Source of the DNA: Streptomyces lilacinus
GTDB lineage: Bacteria; Actinomycetota; Actinomycetes; Streptomycetales; Streptomycetaceae
Direction of reading: 5' to 3'
Assembly: GCA_000715685.1 (NCBI GenBank)
Contig: KL569456.1
Span: 1 to 8,217 of the forward strand
DNA length: 8,217 bases
Part shown: piece after piece, positions 1 through 6,438 of the stretch
Layout of the letters: each line of letters starts with the position of its first letter
Numbering within the stretch: the first letter of the stretch is position 1
The notes under the pieces: generated by a model
Told to the model about the DNA's origin: nothing
The model's input: only the letters and a program-made list of their open reading frames with translations
Database searches by the model: none
Translations under genes and position numbers: made by a program

Positions 1-17
1 ATGTGTATAAGAGACAG
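1..17 (+). other. Nextera/Tn5 mosaic-end adapter remnant at contig start
   Basis: The first 17 bases (ATGTGTATAAGAGACAG) match the 3' 17 bases of the 19-bp Tn5 mosaic end used in Nextera libraries. They are AT-rich against a very GC-rich background, and the same 17-mer recurs at 6584-6600. This is library adapter left on the end of the contig, not genomic sequence. Genomic sequence starts at about base 18. Confidence 0.95.
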
Positions 18-1357
18 TCTACGACGTGATCCGTAGGGGCCAGCGGCGCACCACCGACAGCGGCCAGGAGATCGGCCTCCCCGCGAGCCCGGGCCTCGCG
101 CCCCGTACCGAGCAGCTCCGGCGGCTGGGGCTCGGCGATCTCGCGGCCGCGGGGGTCGAGTGCCCGTCGACGGTGGCCTGCGAGTCGATCCCGGCGCCGT
201 ACCAGCATCTGGAGGGCAAGGACTACGGCAACCACGACGTCGCCGACCGGCCCGCCTCGCAGAAGGTCGACTACATCGTCGTCCACGACACCGAGGGGAC
301 GTGGGAGACGACGATCAAGCTGGTCAAGGACCCGACCTACGTCTCCTGGAACTACACGATCCGCTCCGGCGACGGGCACATCGCCCAGCACGTCCCCACC
401 AAGGACGTCGCCTGGCACGCGGGGAACTGGTACGTGAACTCCAAGTCGGTCGGCATCGAGCACGAGGGCTTCCTGGCCCAGCCCGACGCCTGGTACACGG
501 AGGAGATGTACCGCACCTCGGCGCGGCTGGTGCGGTACCTGGCGGAGAAGCTGAGGATCCCGCTGGACCGGCAGCACATCCTGGGCCACGACAACGTCCC
601 CGGTACGACCCCGGCCACGATCCGGGGCATGCACACCGACCCCGGGCCGTACTGGGACTGGGCGCACTACTTCGAGCTGCTGGGCCGGCCCTTCTACACT
701 TCGGCCAGCCTGTTCAGCGGGATGGTGACGATCGCTCCCGACTACACGAGCAACAAGCCGGTCTACACCGGCTGCGCCAAGCCCGGCGAGAAGTGCGCCC
801 CGCACGGTTCGGGCGCGGTGCGGCTGCACACGGCCCCGCGCGCGGACGCGCCGCTGGTGAAGGACGTCGGTCTGCGTCCCGACGGCAGCCCCTCGACGAC
901 GGACGTGAACGACACGGGCGCCCGCGCCTCGACGGGCCAGCAGTTCGCGGTGGCCGACCGGCAGGGCGGCTGGACGGCGATCTGGTACCTCGGGCAGAAG
1001 GCGTGGTTCGAGGATCCGTGGTGGGACCCGAAGGCCGTGGGCGCCCACGGGAAGCTGGTCACGCCGCGGGAGGGCCTGACGGAGATCCCGGTCTACGGGC
1101 GGGCGTACCCCGAGGCGGAGGCGTATCCGGCGGGCGTGCCGGTGCAGGCGGTGACGCCGCTGCCGTACAAGCTGCTCGCCGGGCAGGCGTACGTCCTGGG
1201 CGCGACCTCGCCCAGCGAGTACCTGTGGGCGACGACCTTCGAGCCGGCGGGTCACAAGGTGATCCGGGGCGAGGACGTCTACTACGAGATCCAGTTCGGG
1301 CACCGGGTGGCCTTCGTGAAGGCCTCCGACGTGCGCGTCCGCCCCTCGAACTGGTAG
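18..1357 (+). CDS. N-acetylmuramoyl-L-alanine amidase (Amidase_2/PGRP fold), 5'-partial
   Basis: A peptidoglycan amidase cleaving the bond between MurNAc and the L-Ala of the stem peptide, probably outside the cell. The frame is open from the adapter junction (first full codon at 20) to a TAG at 1355-1357. A GTG at 26 could serve as start, but relatives as I recall them have a longer N-terminal region with secretion signal, so I read the gene as cut by the contig end. Counting from that GTG (443 aa), the Amidase_2 domain spans about residues 80-215. Likely zinc ligands are His87 (IVVHDTEG), His188 (LGHDNVPG) and Asp205 (TDPGPYWDW), matching the His/His/Asp pattern of AmpD-type enzymes. The last 200 residues carry Gly/Trp/Tyr-rich segments resembling SH3-like wall-binding repeats (around residues 300-335 and 415-440). 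It converges on the next gene with 25 bp between stops. Family is secure; physiological role (wall turnover or lysis) is inferred. Confidence 0.9.
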
Positions 1358-1382
1358 GGCGGACCGAAGGGCGCCGGGGCCG

Positions 1383-1883
1383 CTAGCCCGCCTGGAACAT
1401 CTCGGCGGGCAGCGGCTTCAGCAGCTGGTACAGGTCGTCGGTGATCGGCCGGTCCCAGCTGGCGATGGTGACGAGGACGCCGTCGCTGCGGTCGAACTGG
1501 GTGCAGGAGATCCGGCTCTCGGAGCACTTCAGGCGGCGGACGATGAGCAGGTTGTCCTCGTGCATGACGGGGACGTCCTCGCTCTCCACGACCTCGACCG
1601 GCTCGTCGTTGCCGAGCGCGGCGAGGAGCTGGGCCACCTCGAAGGGGACCTGGCCCTCGGACAGCTCCCGGGCCGGCGAGCCCTCGGGGAGATTGCCGAT
1701 GATCATCGCGGGACCGCGGCCGCCGAACAGGTCGTAGCGGAGGAAGACTCCCTGGCAGCTTCCGTCGGGCGCGGGCAGCAGGCCGGCCCCGAGGTCGCCC
1801 GGCCAGTCCCCGGGATCCATGGCGAGGACGTCGAAGTCCGGCCCGGTCGGGGTGGCGGCGCTGCGGCGGCGGAGGAAGGACAT
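1383..1883 (-). CDS. Conserved actinobacterial protein of unknown function (166 aa)
   Basis: A 166-aa acidic, soluble-looking protein with no signal peptide or membrane segment. I recognise it only as a conserved streptomycete hypothetical protein and assign no function. Conserved-looking stretches are FDVLAMDPGDWP near the N-terminus, GSCQGVFLRYDLFGGRGPA and the C-terminal WDRPITDDLYQLLKPLP. It has three cysteines, in SCQGVF, KCSES and SCTQF. I chose ATG 1883-1881 (MSFLRRR) because residues upstream of it in the longer frame from GTG 1943 (PPTRVPRAHARGTG...) look like translated non-coding GC-rich DNA. No Shine-Dalgarno sequence precedes this ATG; instead a -10-like hexamer lies six bases upstream, suggesting a leaderless mRNA. 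It stands alone: the amidase converges on its 3' end, and a hairpin and repeat array separate it from the DUF397 gene. Confidence 0.8.
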   Translation of the reverse strand: MSFLRRRSAATPTGPDFDVLAMDPGDWPGDLGAGLLPAPDGSCQGVFLRYDLFGGRGPAMIIGNLPEGSPARELSEGQVPFEVAQLLAALGNDEPVEVVESEDVPVMHEDNLLIVRRLKCSESRISCTQFDRSDGVLVTIASWDRPITDDLYQLLKPLPAEMFQAG

Positions 1884-1889
1884 GCCCAC

Positions 1890-1895
1890 ATCGTA
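1890..1895 (-). promoter_or_regulatory. Candidate -10 element (TACGAT) for a leaderless transcript
   Basis: On the - strand TACGAT, fitting the actinobacterial -10 pattern TANNNT, is followed by six bases and then the ATG at 1883. That spacing would put the transcription start at the A of the start codon. The start lacks a Shine-Dalgarno sequence, which fits leaderless initiation. No good -35 element is visible 16-19 bases further upstream, so confidence is modest. Confidence 0.4.
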
Positions 1896-1945
1896 CGTGC
1901 CCGTCCCCCGCGCGTGCGCCCGGGGAACCCGTGTGGGCGGCACGT

Positions 1946-1987
1946 GCCCGGGCCGGCGCGGCGGGTCGGCCGCGCCCGGCCCCGGGC
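1946..1987 (-). terminator. Long GC hairpin, likely terminator after the DUF397 gene
   Basis: Arms at 1946-1962 and 1969-1987 pair almost completely (GCCCGGGCCGGCGCGGC against GCCGCGCCCGGCCCCGGGC, two single-base bulges) around a six-base loop. It lies 58 bp downstream of the DUF397 stop codon. No T-tract follows, which is common for streptomycete terminators. Its position also allows a role in the leader or promoter region of the 166-aa gene. Confidence 0.5.
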
Positions 1988-1998
1988 CCGCATCGGAT

Positions 1999-2057
1999 CT
2001 GCGTCAGGTCTGCGTCGGGTCTACGGTCAGGTGCTACGTCATGTGCTACGTCAGGTC
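1999..2057 (-). repeat. Five-unit imperfect tandem repeat (11-13 bp units)
   Basis: Read on the - strand the units are GACCTGACGTAG (2057-2046), CACATGACGTAG (2045-2034), CACCTGACCGTAG (2033-2021), ACCCGACGCAG (2020-2010) and ACCTGACGCAG (2009-1999). The consensus is roughly ACCTGACGYAG. The first unit coincides with the last three sense codons and the stop of the DUF397 gene, so the array looks like duplication of the gene's 3' end followed by drift. It ends 11 bp before the GC hairpin. Confidence 0.75.
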
Positions 2058-2285
2058 GAAGGCGCCGTCCCTGGCGCTGATCATGAAGGCGCGCCACTCG
2101 CCCGGTGAGAAGATCACCGCCGGGACGTCCGGGTCCCGGCGGTCCCGCAGGGCGACGAAGCCCTCGACGAAGGCGATCTGAACGTTCCCCCGCGGTCCCT
2201 GGCCGCTCGACTGCCAGGTGGCCTTGGCGAGGTCGAGATCCGGCTTCGCGTCGCCTGCCAGTTGTTCAGTCGTGCTGTTCGCCAC
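2046..2285 (-). CDS. DUF397 domain-containing small protein (79 aa)
   Basis: A 79-aa protein with the DUF397 pattern: an N-terminal WQSSG element (about residues 24-28), a central VEGFVALRDRRDPDVP segment (residues 40-55, the family's V-x-VRDSKDP-like core) and FSPGEWRAFM (residues 59-68). DUF397 proteins are small actinobacterial partners commonly encoded beside XRE-type helix-turn-helix regulators and linked to developmental control. No such regulator is in this window, so this is an orphan copy here. The GTG start at 2285-2283 is supported by a strong Shine-Dalgarno sequence (GGGAGGAG, seven bases upstream). A likely promoter with a TAGGGT -10 lies just before it, after the Ltp3-like gene's stop, so it is probably transcribed on its own. 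The stop codon overlaps the first unit of a tandem repeat. Family is well supported; function is not known. Confidence 0.85.
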   Translation of the reverse strand: MANSTTEQLAGDAKPDLDLAKATWQSSGQGPRGNVQIAFVEGFVALRDRRDPDVPAVIFSPGEWRAFMISARDGAFDLT

Positions 2286-2292
2286 GTCCGCA

Positions 2293-2300
2293 CTCCTCCC
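2293..2300 (-). promoter_or_regulatory. Ribosome binding site fixing the GTG start of the DUF397 gene
   Basis: GGGAGGAG on the - strand, seven bases upstream of GTG 2285-2283. It is one of the strongest Shine-Dalgarno matches in the window and supports the GTG start. Confidence 0.7.
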
Positions 2301-2318
2301 GGCTCGTCGTCGTGGCCC

Positions 2319-2348
2319 ACCCTAGCGAGCGACGCCGGAGCCGGACAG
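2319..2348 (-). promoter_or_regulatory. Candidate promoter of the DUF397 gene
   Basis: On the - strand a TAGGGT -10 hexamer (2324-2319) of common streptomycete type is preceded at 18 bp by CTGTCC (2348-2343), a partial -35 match. The predicted start near 2312 leaves a short leader containing the Shine-Dalgarno sequence. It lies in the 78-bp gap between the Ltp3-like stop codon and the DUF397 start. Confidence 0.45.
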
Positions 2349-2363
2349 GCCGCGCGCACGGCT

Positions 2364-3529
2364 TCAGGCCGTCGGGGGACGGTCGGCGACGAGCCACATG
2401 GAGAAGAACTGGGCACCGCCGCCGTAGGCGTGGCCAAGTGCCGTGCGGGCGCCGGGGATTTGGTGCTCTCCGGCGCGGCCGCGGACCTGGAGCGCGGCCT
2501 CGGCGAAGCGGAGCATGCCGGAGGCGCCGATGGGGTTGGTGGACAGGACGCCGCCCGACGGGTTGACGGGCAACTCGCCGTCGAGCGCGGTCGCGCCGGA
2601 CTCGGTGAGCTTCCAGCCCTCGCCCTCGGCGGCGAAGCCGAGGTTCTCCAGCCACATCGGCTCGTACCAGCTGAAGGGCACGTACATCTCGACGACGTCG
2701 ATCTGGCGGCGCGGGTCGGTGACGCCGGCCTGGCGGTAGACGTCGGCGGCGCAGTCGCGGCCGGCGCGGGGGGAGACGAAGTCCTTGCCGGGGAAGAGCG
2801 TGGGCTCGCTGCGCATGGCGCCGCCGTGCAGCCAGGCGGGCCGGTGCGGGGCGCGGGCGGCGCCCGCGCGGTCGGTGAGGACCATGGCGCAGGCCCCGTC
2901 GGAGGAGGGGCAGGTCTCGGCGTAGCGGATGGGGTCCCACAGCATGGGCGAGGAGCGCACCTTCTCGAGGGTGATGTCGTGCTCGTGGAGGTGGGCGTAG
3001 GGGTTCCGCAGGGCGTTGCGGCGGTCCTTGAGGGCGACGAGCGCGCCGGTCGTGGCCGGGGCGCCGGTGCGGCGGATGTAGGCGCGCACGTGCGGGGCGA
3101 AGAAGCCGCCGGCGCCGGCGAGCAGGGGCTGTTGGAAGGGGACGGGCAGGGACAGGCCCCACATGGCGTTGGACTCCGACTGTTTCTCGAAGGCCAGGGT
3201 CAGAACGGTGCGGTGACGCGGGCCGCGACGAGGTTCGCGGCGACGAGGGCGGTCGAGCCGCCGACCGAGCCGGCGGTGTGGACGCGCAGCAGGGGTTTGC
3301 CGGTGGCGCCGAGGGCGTCGGCGAGGTAGAGCTCGGGCGTCATGACGCCCTCGAAGAAGTCGGAGGCCTTGCCGATGACGACGGCCTCGACGTCGCGCCA
3401 GTCGAGGGCGGCGTCGTCGAGGGCGCGGCGGGCGGCCTCGCGGACGAGGCCGGCGATCGAGACGTCGCGGCGGGCGGCGGCGTGCTGGGTCTGGCCGATG
3501 CCGACGACGGCGACGGGTTCCTTGCTCAT
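2364..3529 (-). pseudogene. Ltp3-like thiolase-fold protein (lipid-transfer/aldolase family), frameshifted
   Basis: A thiolase-superfamily protein of the SCP-x/Ltp type, split by a one-base frameshift. Frame one runs from ATG 3529 (MSKEPVAVVGIGQTQ) and stops at TGA 3202-3200 after 109 aa. Family-like sequence (HRTVLTLAFEKQSESNAMW) continues in the next frame from 3215 to TGA 2366-2364. Restoring one base near 3215 gives 388 aa, close to the roughly 390 aa I recall for Ltp3. Features in the restored protein are SVGGSTAL (88-95), with Ser88 where a thiolase nucleophilic Cys is expected, EMYVPFSWYEP (282-292), NPSGGVLSTNPIGASG (323-338) and HAYGGGAQ (367-374). Ltp proteins cleave sterol or bile-acid side-chain CoA esters by retro-aldol reaction with DUF35 partners. 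The ATG overlaps the upstream stop by four bases and has a GAGGGGGA site. The lesion may be sequence error or real mutation. Confidence 0.8.
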
Positions 3530-4605
3530 GCGCTGTCCCCCTCGAGCACGGCGACGAGGTTGTGCTGCAGGCAGGGCCCGGAGGTGGCGTGGGCGAGGGC
3601 GCGGCGGGCCTCGCCGCGGTGGATGCGGGCGGCCGCCTCGCCGAGGCGGATGAGGCCGGTGGCCATCACGGGGTTGGCGGCGAGGGCGCCGCCGGAGGGG
3701 TTGACGCGCACGTCGTCGGCGAGGCGCAGGGCCTTGCGCAGGACGACTTCCTGGGAGGTGAAGGGGGCGTGGAGTTCGGCGAGGTCGAGGGGGGCGTCGT
3801 AGGCGCCGGCGCGTTCGGCGGCGCGGCGGGTGGAGGGCGAGTCGGTGAGGTCGCGGACGCCGAGGGCGTGGGGTTCGACGCGGTGGTCGATGCCGCGGAT
3901 CCAGGCGGGTCGCTCGTGCATGCGGCGGGCGGTGTCGCCGGCGGCGAGGACGACGGCGGCGGCGCCGTCGCTGACGGGCGGGCAGTCGGCGGTGCGCAGG
4001 GGCCGTACGACGTAGTCGCCGTGGGGGCCGGCGGCGCGGAGTTGGGCGTGGGGGTTGGCGCGGGCCACGGTGCGGTTGCGGGCGGCGATGCGGGCGAGGT
4101 CGTCCTCGTCGGTGTCGCCGGCGTCGATGAGGGCCTGGGCCTGGAGGGCGGCCAGGGCGACGGAGTCGGGCCACAGGGGCGCGGCGTAGTAGGGGTCGAG
4201 CTGGCGGCTGAGGACGTCGCGCAGGGAGCCGGCCGAGGAGGTGCCGTGGGCGTAGACGAGGGCGGTGTCGGCCTCGCCGGTGAGGAGCTTGACCCATGCC
4301 TCGTAGAGCGCCCAGGCCCCGTCCATCTCCACGTGGGACTCGGCGACGGGTGGCCAGGCGCCGACGGCGTCGAGGGTGAGGGTGAAGGAGAAGGGGCGGC
4401 CGGCGAGGTAGTCGCTGGACCCGGAGCAGGTGAAGTCGGCCTCGCCGGGGGCGAGTCCGGCCTGGTCGAGCACGTCGCGGAGGACGGGCAGCAGCAGTTC
4501 GGCCTCGGAGGTGCCGGGGGTGGCGCGCCGGTGGTCGCTCTGGGCGAAGGCGACGACGGCGACGGGGACCGGGGCGGGGGCTGGGGCTGGGGAGAGGGCA
4601 GCCAT
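3526..4605 (-). CDS. Ltp4-like thiolase-fold protein (lipid-transfer/aldolase family)
   Basis: A complete 359-aa thiolase-superfamily protein of the Ltp class, likely a subunit or partner in side-chain cleavage of an acyl-CoA. The core begins at VPVAVVAFAQSD (13-24); the first dozen residues are an Ala-Pro tract. Further landmarks are CSGSSDYLAGR (60-70), ESHVEMDGAWALYEAW (89-104), SDGAAAVVLAAG (212-223), ELHAPFTSQE (277-286), NPSGGALAANPVMATG (302-317) and HATSGPCLQHN (339-349). Where SCP2 thiolases have Cys in CATGSTAL this protein has Glu93 (EMDGAWAL), so ordinary thiolysis is unlikely. Its ATG overlaps the DUF35 stop by one base (TGATG), with AAGGGGA seven bases upstream inside the DUF35 gene. 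Its stop overlaps the Ltp3-like start by four bases (ATGA). These overlaps imply coupled translation and probably a shared complex. Size and motifs suit Ltp4 (Rv3522); exact substrate unknown. Confidence 0.85.
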   Translation of the reverse strand: MAALSPAPAPAPVPVAVVAFAQSDHRRATPGTSEAELLLPVLRDVLDQAGLAPGEADFTCSGSSDYLAGRPFSFTLTLDAVGAWPPVAESHVEMDGAWALYEAWVKLLTGEADTALVYAHGTSSAGSLRDVLSRQLDPYYAAPLWPDSVALAALQAQALIDAGDTDEDDLARIAARNRTVARANPHAQLRAAGPHGDYVVRPLRTADCPPVSDGAAAVVLAAGDTARRMHERPAWIRGIDHRVEPHALGVRDLTDSPSTRRAAERAGAYDAPLDLAELHAPFTSQEVVLRKALRLADDVRVNPSGGALAANPVMATGLIRLGEAAARIHRGEARRALAHATSGPCLQHNLVAVLEGDSA

Positions 4606-5549
4606 CAGAGCATCCCCTTGTAGGTGTCGTAGGGGGCGTCGGGCTCACCGGTGGGCCGGTAGTGGTCGGGGTAGGGGCCGTCGTCGGTCCATACGGGTTC
4701 GACGCGCAGGCCCATGCGTACCTCGTTGCAGGGGATGCCGGCGATGCGGCCGTGGAGGGCGAGGTCGGCGCCGTCGAGGGCGATGTGGGCGTAGACGTAG
4801 GGGACGTCGATCGGCAGGCCGCGGGCTTTGATGTTGACGACGCAGAAGGTGGTGACGGTGCCGCGCGGTCCGACCTCGACCCGGTCGGTGGTGGCGACGC
4901 CGCAGGTGGGGCAGGCGCCGCGCGGGGGCACGCAGACCTTGTGGCAGGCAGGGCAGCGTTCGCCGACGGTCCGCCGTCGGGCGAGGGCGTGGAGGTGGCG
5001 GGTCTGGGCGCGGCCGGGGGTGTAGGTGTAGTCGAGGCGGGCGGGTGTGGTGATGCCGGTGACGGGGTCGACGAACGCGCCGTCGTGCGGCCGGGTTTGG
5101 GTACGGGTGGTGCTGTCGTGGGGCTCGAAGCAGGCGATGTCGGTGATGGCCCCGGTGCGGCGCTCGGCCCAGCGGACGCGGACGCGCAGGCCCGTGTGCA
5201 CGGCCTCGGGTCCGGGGGCGTCGAGGGCGTGGAGCAGGGCGGTGTCGGCGCCGTCGAGCCGGACGAGGACCCAGGCGAAGGGGGTGCCCAGGGGCTGGCC
5301 GCGGCGGGGGGCGGGGTTCCAGGCCCAGGTGGTGACCGTGCCGGTGGTGCCGACCTCGACGAGGCCGCGGAGTTCGTCGGCGGTGTCGGGGTCGTATTCG
5401 ACGGGCGGTACGAGCACCCGGCCGTCGTGGGTGCGGACGCCGAGGACGGTGCGTTCGCGCAGGCCGGTGAGGAAGGCGCTCTGGACGGGGCCGAGGGACC
5501 GGGTGAAGGGGAACTCCACGACCAGGGGGGCGGTGAGGTGGTCCGGCAT
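4605..5549 (-). CDS. Two-unit DUF35 / OB-fold protein with one zinc ribbon
   Basis: A 314-aa protein built from two DUF35-like (rubredoxin-like ribbon plus OB-fold) units. Unit 2 (about 180-290) has an intact C4 ribbon, Cys199/Cys202 (CPAC) and Cys213/Cys216 (CPTC), followed by an OB-fold starting VEVGPRGTVTTFCVV (225-239). Unit 1 (about 20-140) has the same layout (FLTGLRERTVLGVRTHDG, then VEVGTTGTVTTWAW at 65-78) but no ribbon cysteines. DUF35 proteins partner thiolase-fold Ltp aldolases, as in the Ltp2-ChsH2 system, where the DUF35 part binds acyl-CoA and stabilises the complex. Length is close to the roughly 300 aa I recall for Rv3521, also next to ltp4 and ltp3. It starts at ATG 5549, 17 bp after the hydratase stop, with only a weak, distant AAGGGA. 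It overlaps the next gene by one base. Partnership with the two downstream proteins is inferred from order and family. Confidence 0.85.
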   Translation of the reverse strand: MPDHLTAPLVVEFPFTRSLGPVQSAFLTGLRERTVLGVRTHDGRVLVPPVEYDPDTADELRGLVEVGTTGTVTTWAWNPAPRRGQPLGTPFAWVLVRLDGADTALLHALDAPGPEAVHTGLRVRVRWAERRTGAITDIACFEPHDSTTRTQTRPHDGAFVDPVTGITTPARLDYTYTPGRAQTRHLHALARRRTVGERCPACHKVCVPPRGACPTCGVATTDRVEVGPRGTVTTFCVVNIKARGLPIDVPYVYAHIALDGADLALHGRIAGIPCNEVRMGLRVEPVWTDDGPYPDHYRPTGEPDAPYDTYKGML

Positions 5550-5566
5550 CGGGGTGCGGTCCCTTC

Positions 5567-6373
5567 TCAGGCGCGCCGGTAGACGGCGGGCCGCTTCTCG
5601 GCGAAGGCGCGGGCGCCTTCCTTGGCGTCGGCGGTGTCGAAGACGGGCCGGCCGCGCTCGAGTTCCAGGGCGAGGGCGTCGGCCTCGTTCAGGCCTTCGG
5701 CGTCGTGGACGGAGGCCTTGACGGCCTCGACGGCCAGGGGCGCGTTGGCGTTGATCAGTTCGGCGGTCTCCAGGGCACGTTCCAGCGCGGTGCCGTCGGG
5801 GACGACGTGGCCGACGAGCCCGATGCGCTCGGCCTCCTGCGCGGTGTAGGGGCGGCCGGTCAGGAGCATCTCGAGGGCGTGGGTGCGCGGGATCTGCCGG
5901 GGCAGCCGGACGGTGGAGCCGCCGATGGGGAACAGGCCGCGCCGCACCTCGAAGAGGCCGAAGGTGGCGCCGCGGGCGGCGATGCGGATGTCGGTGCCCT
6001 GGAGCAGTTCGGTGCCGCCGGCCACGCAGGGGCCCTCCACGGCGGCGATGACGGGTTTGCGCGGCCGGTGGTGGCGGAGCATGGCCTTCCAGTGGAGGTC
6101 GGGGTCGGCCCGGAAGCGGTCGCGGACGGGGGCGGGGACGTCGTGCGGGCCGTTCCCGGCGAGGGCCTTGAGGTCCATGCCGGCGCAGAAGGCGCCGCCT
6201 GCGCCGGTGAGGACGATCGAGCGGATGTCGTCGTCGGCGTCGGCCAGCAGCCAGCCGTCGTGGAGGCCGGCCAGCATCGGCAGCGAGAGGGCGTTGCGCG
6301 CCTCCGGCCGGTTCAGGGTGAGGACGAGCGTGGCGCCGGCGCGCTCCACGGTGAGGTGTTCGGTCCCGGACAT
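5567..6373 (-). CDS. Enoyl-CoA hydratase (crotonase family), EchA19-like
   Basis: A complete 268-aa crotonase-fold enzyme expected to hydrate a 2-enoyl-CoA in beta-oxidation of a fatty-acyl or sterol side-chain CoA. The oxyanion-hole segments are FCAGMDLKA (62-70) and AVEGPCVAGGTEL (111-123). Glu122 and Glu142 (FGLFEVRRGLFP) align with the two catalytic glutamates of rat crotonase (144 and 164, the same 20-residue spacing), so hydratase rather than isomerase activity is expected. Segments GTELLQGTDIRIA, GLVGHVVPDG and EGARAFAEKR closely resemble M. tuberculosis EchA19 as I recall it, a cholesterol side-chain enzyme. ATG 6373 has a strong GGGAGGG site six bases upstream. It is the first gene of a four-gene - strand operon and is divergent from the FadD19-like gene, the same pairing as Rv3515c/Rv3516. 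Family assignment is firm; EchA19 orthology is probable. Confidence 0.9.
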   Translation of the reverse strand: MSGTEHLTVERAGATLVLTLNRPEARNALSLPMLAGLHDGWLLADADDDIRSIVLTGAGGAFCAGMDLKALAGNGPHDVPAPVRDRFRADPDLHWKAMLRHHRPRKPVIAAVEGPCVAGGTELLQGTDIRIAARGATFGLFEVRRGLFPIGGSTVRLPRQIPRTHALEMLLTGRPYTAQEAERIGLVGHVVPDGTALERALETAELINANAPLAVEAVKASVHDAEGLNEADALALELERGRPVFDTADAKEGARAFAEKRPAVYRRA

Positions 6374-6379
6374 GGCGTG

Positions 6380-6386
6380 CCCTCCC
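6380..6386 (-). promoter_or_regulatory. Ribosome binding site of the EchA19-like gene
   Basis: GGGAGGG on the - strand, six bases before ATG 6373. It confirms the start of the first gene in the catabolic operon. Confidence 0.65.
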
Positions 6387-6403
6387 GTCGTCGGTCCCGG
6401 AAC

Positions 6404-6432
6404 AGCGTGCAGGAGGCGGGGGCGGGGTTCAA
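6404..6432 (-). promoter_or_regulatory. Candidate promoter of the echA-DUF35-ltp operon
   Basis: On the - strand TTGAAC (6432-6427) is followed after 17 bp by CACGCT (6409-6404), an imperfect TANNNT. A start near 6397 would give a leader of about 24 nt that includes the ribosome binding site. The palindrome at 6439-6455 lies immediately upstream of the -35. The -10 is weak, so this is tentative. Confidence 0.3.
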
Positions 6433-6438
6433 GAGTTT

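Noticed and set aside
160..1386. Second + strand frame over the amidase gene
   Set aside because: It is Arg/Gly/Pro-rich with no domain pattern and is overlapped fully by the well-supported amidase frame.
2299..2344. Inverted repeat CCGGCTC...GAGCCGG between the Ltp3-like and DUF397 genes as a terminator
   Set aside because: The 7-bp arms are separated by over 30 bases and overlap the likely DUF397 promoter and ribosome binding site. The structure is too weak to call.
3200..3217. Programmed -1 ribosomal frameshift in the Ltp3-like gene
   Set aside because: There is no X-XXY-YYZ slippery sequence at the junction, and a programmed shift is not known to me for this family. A missing base is simpler.
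3562..4623. + strand Gly/Val/Ala-rich 353-aa frame
   Set aside because: It is antisense to the Ltp4-like gene. The PE-PGRS-like composition is a by-product of GC-rich codon usage.
3200..4648. - strand 482-aa open frame joining an Arg/Pro-rich region to the Ltp3-like N-terminus
   Set aside because: Only the last 109 codons (from ATG 3529) are real. The rest is an out-of-frame shadow of the Ltp4-like gene with Arg/Pro-rich composition.
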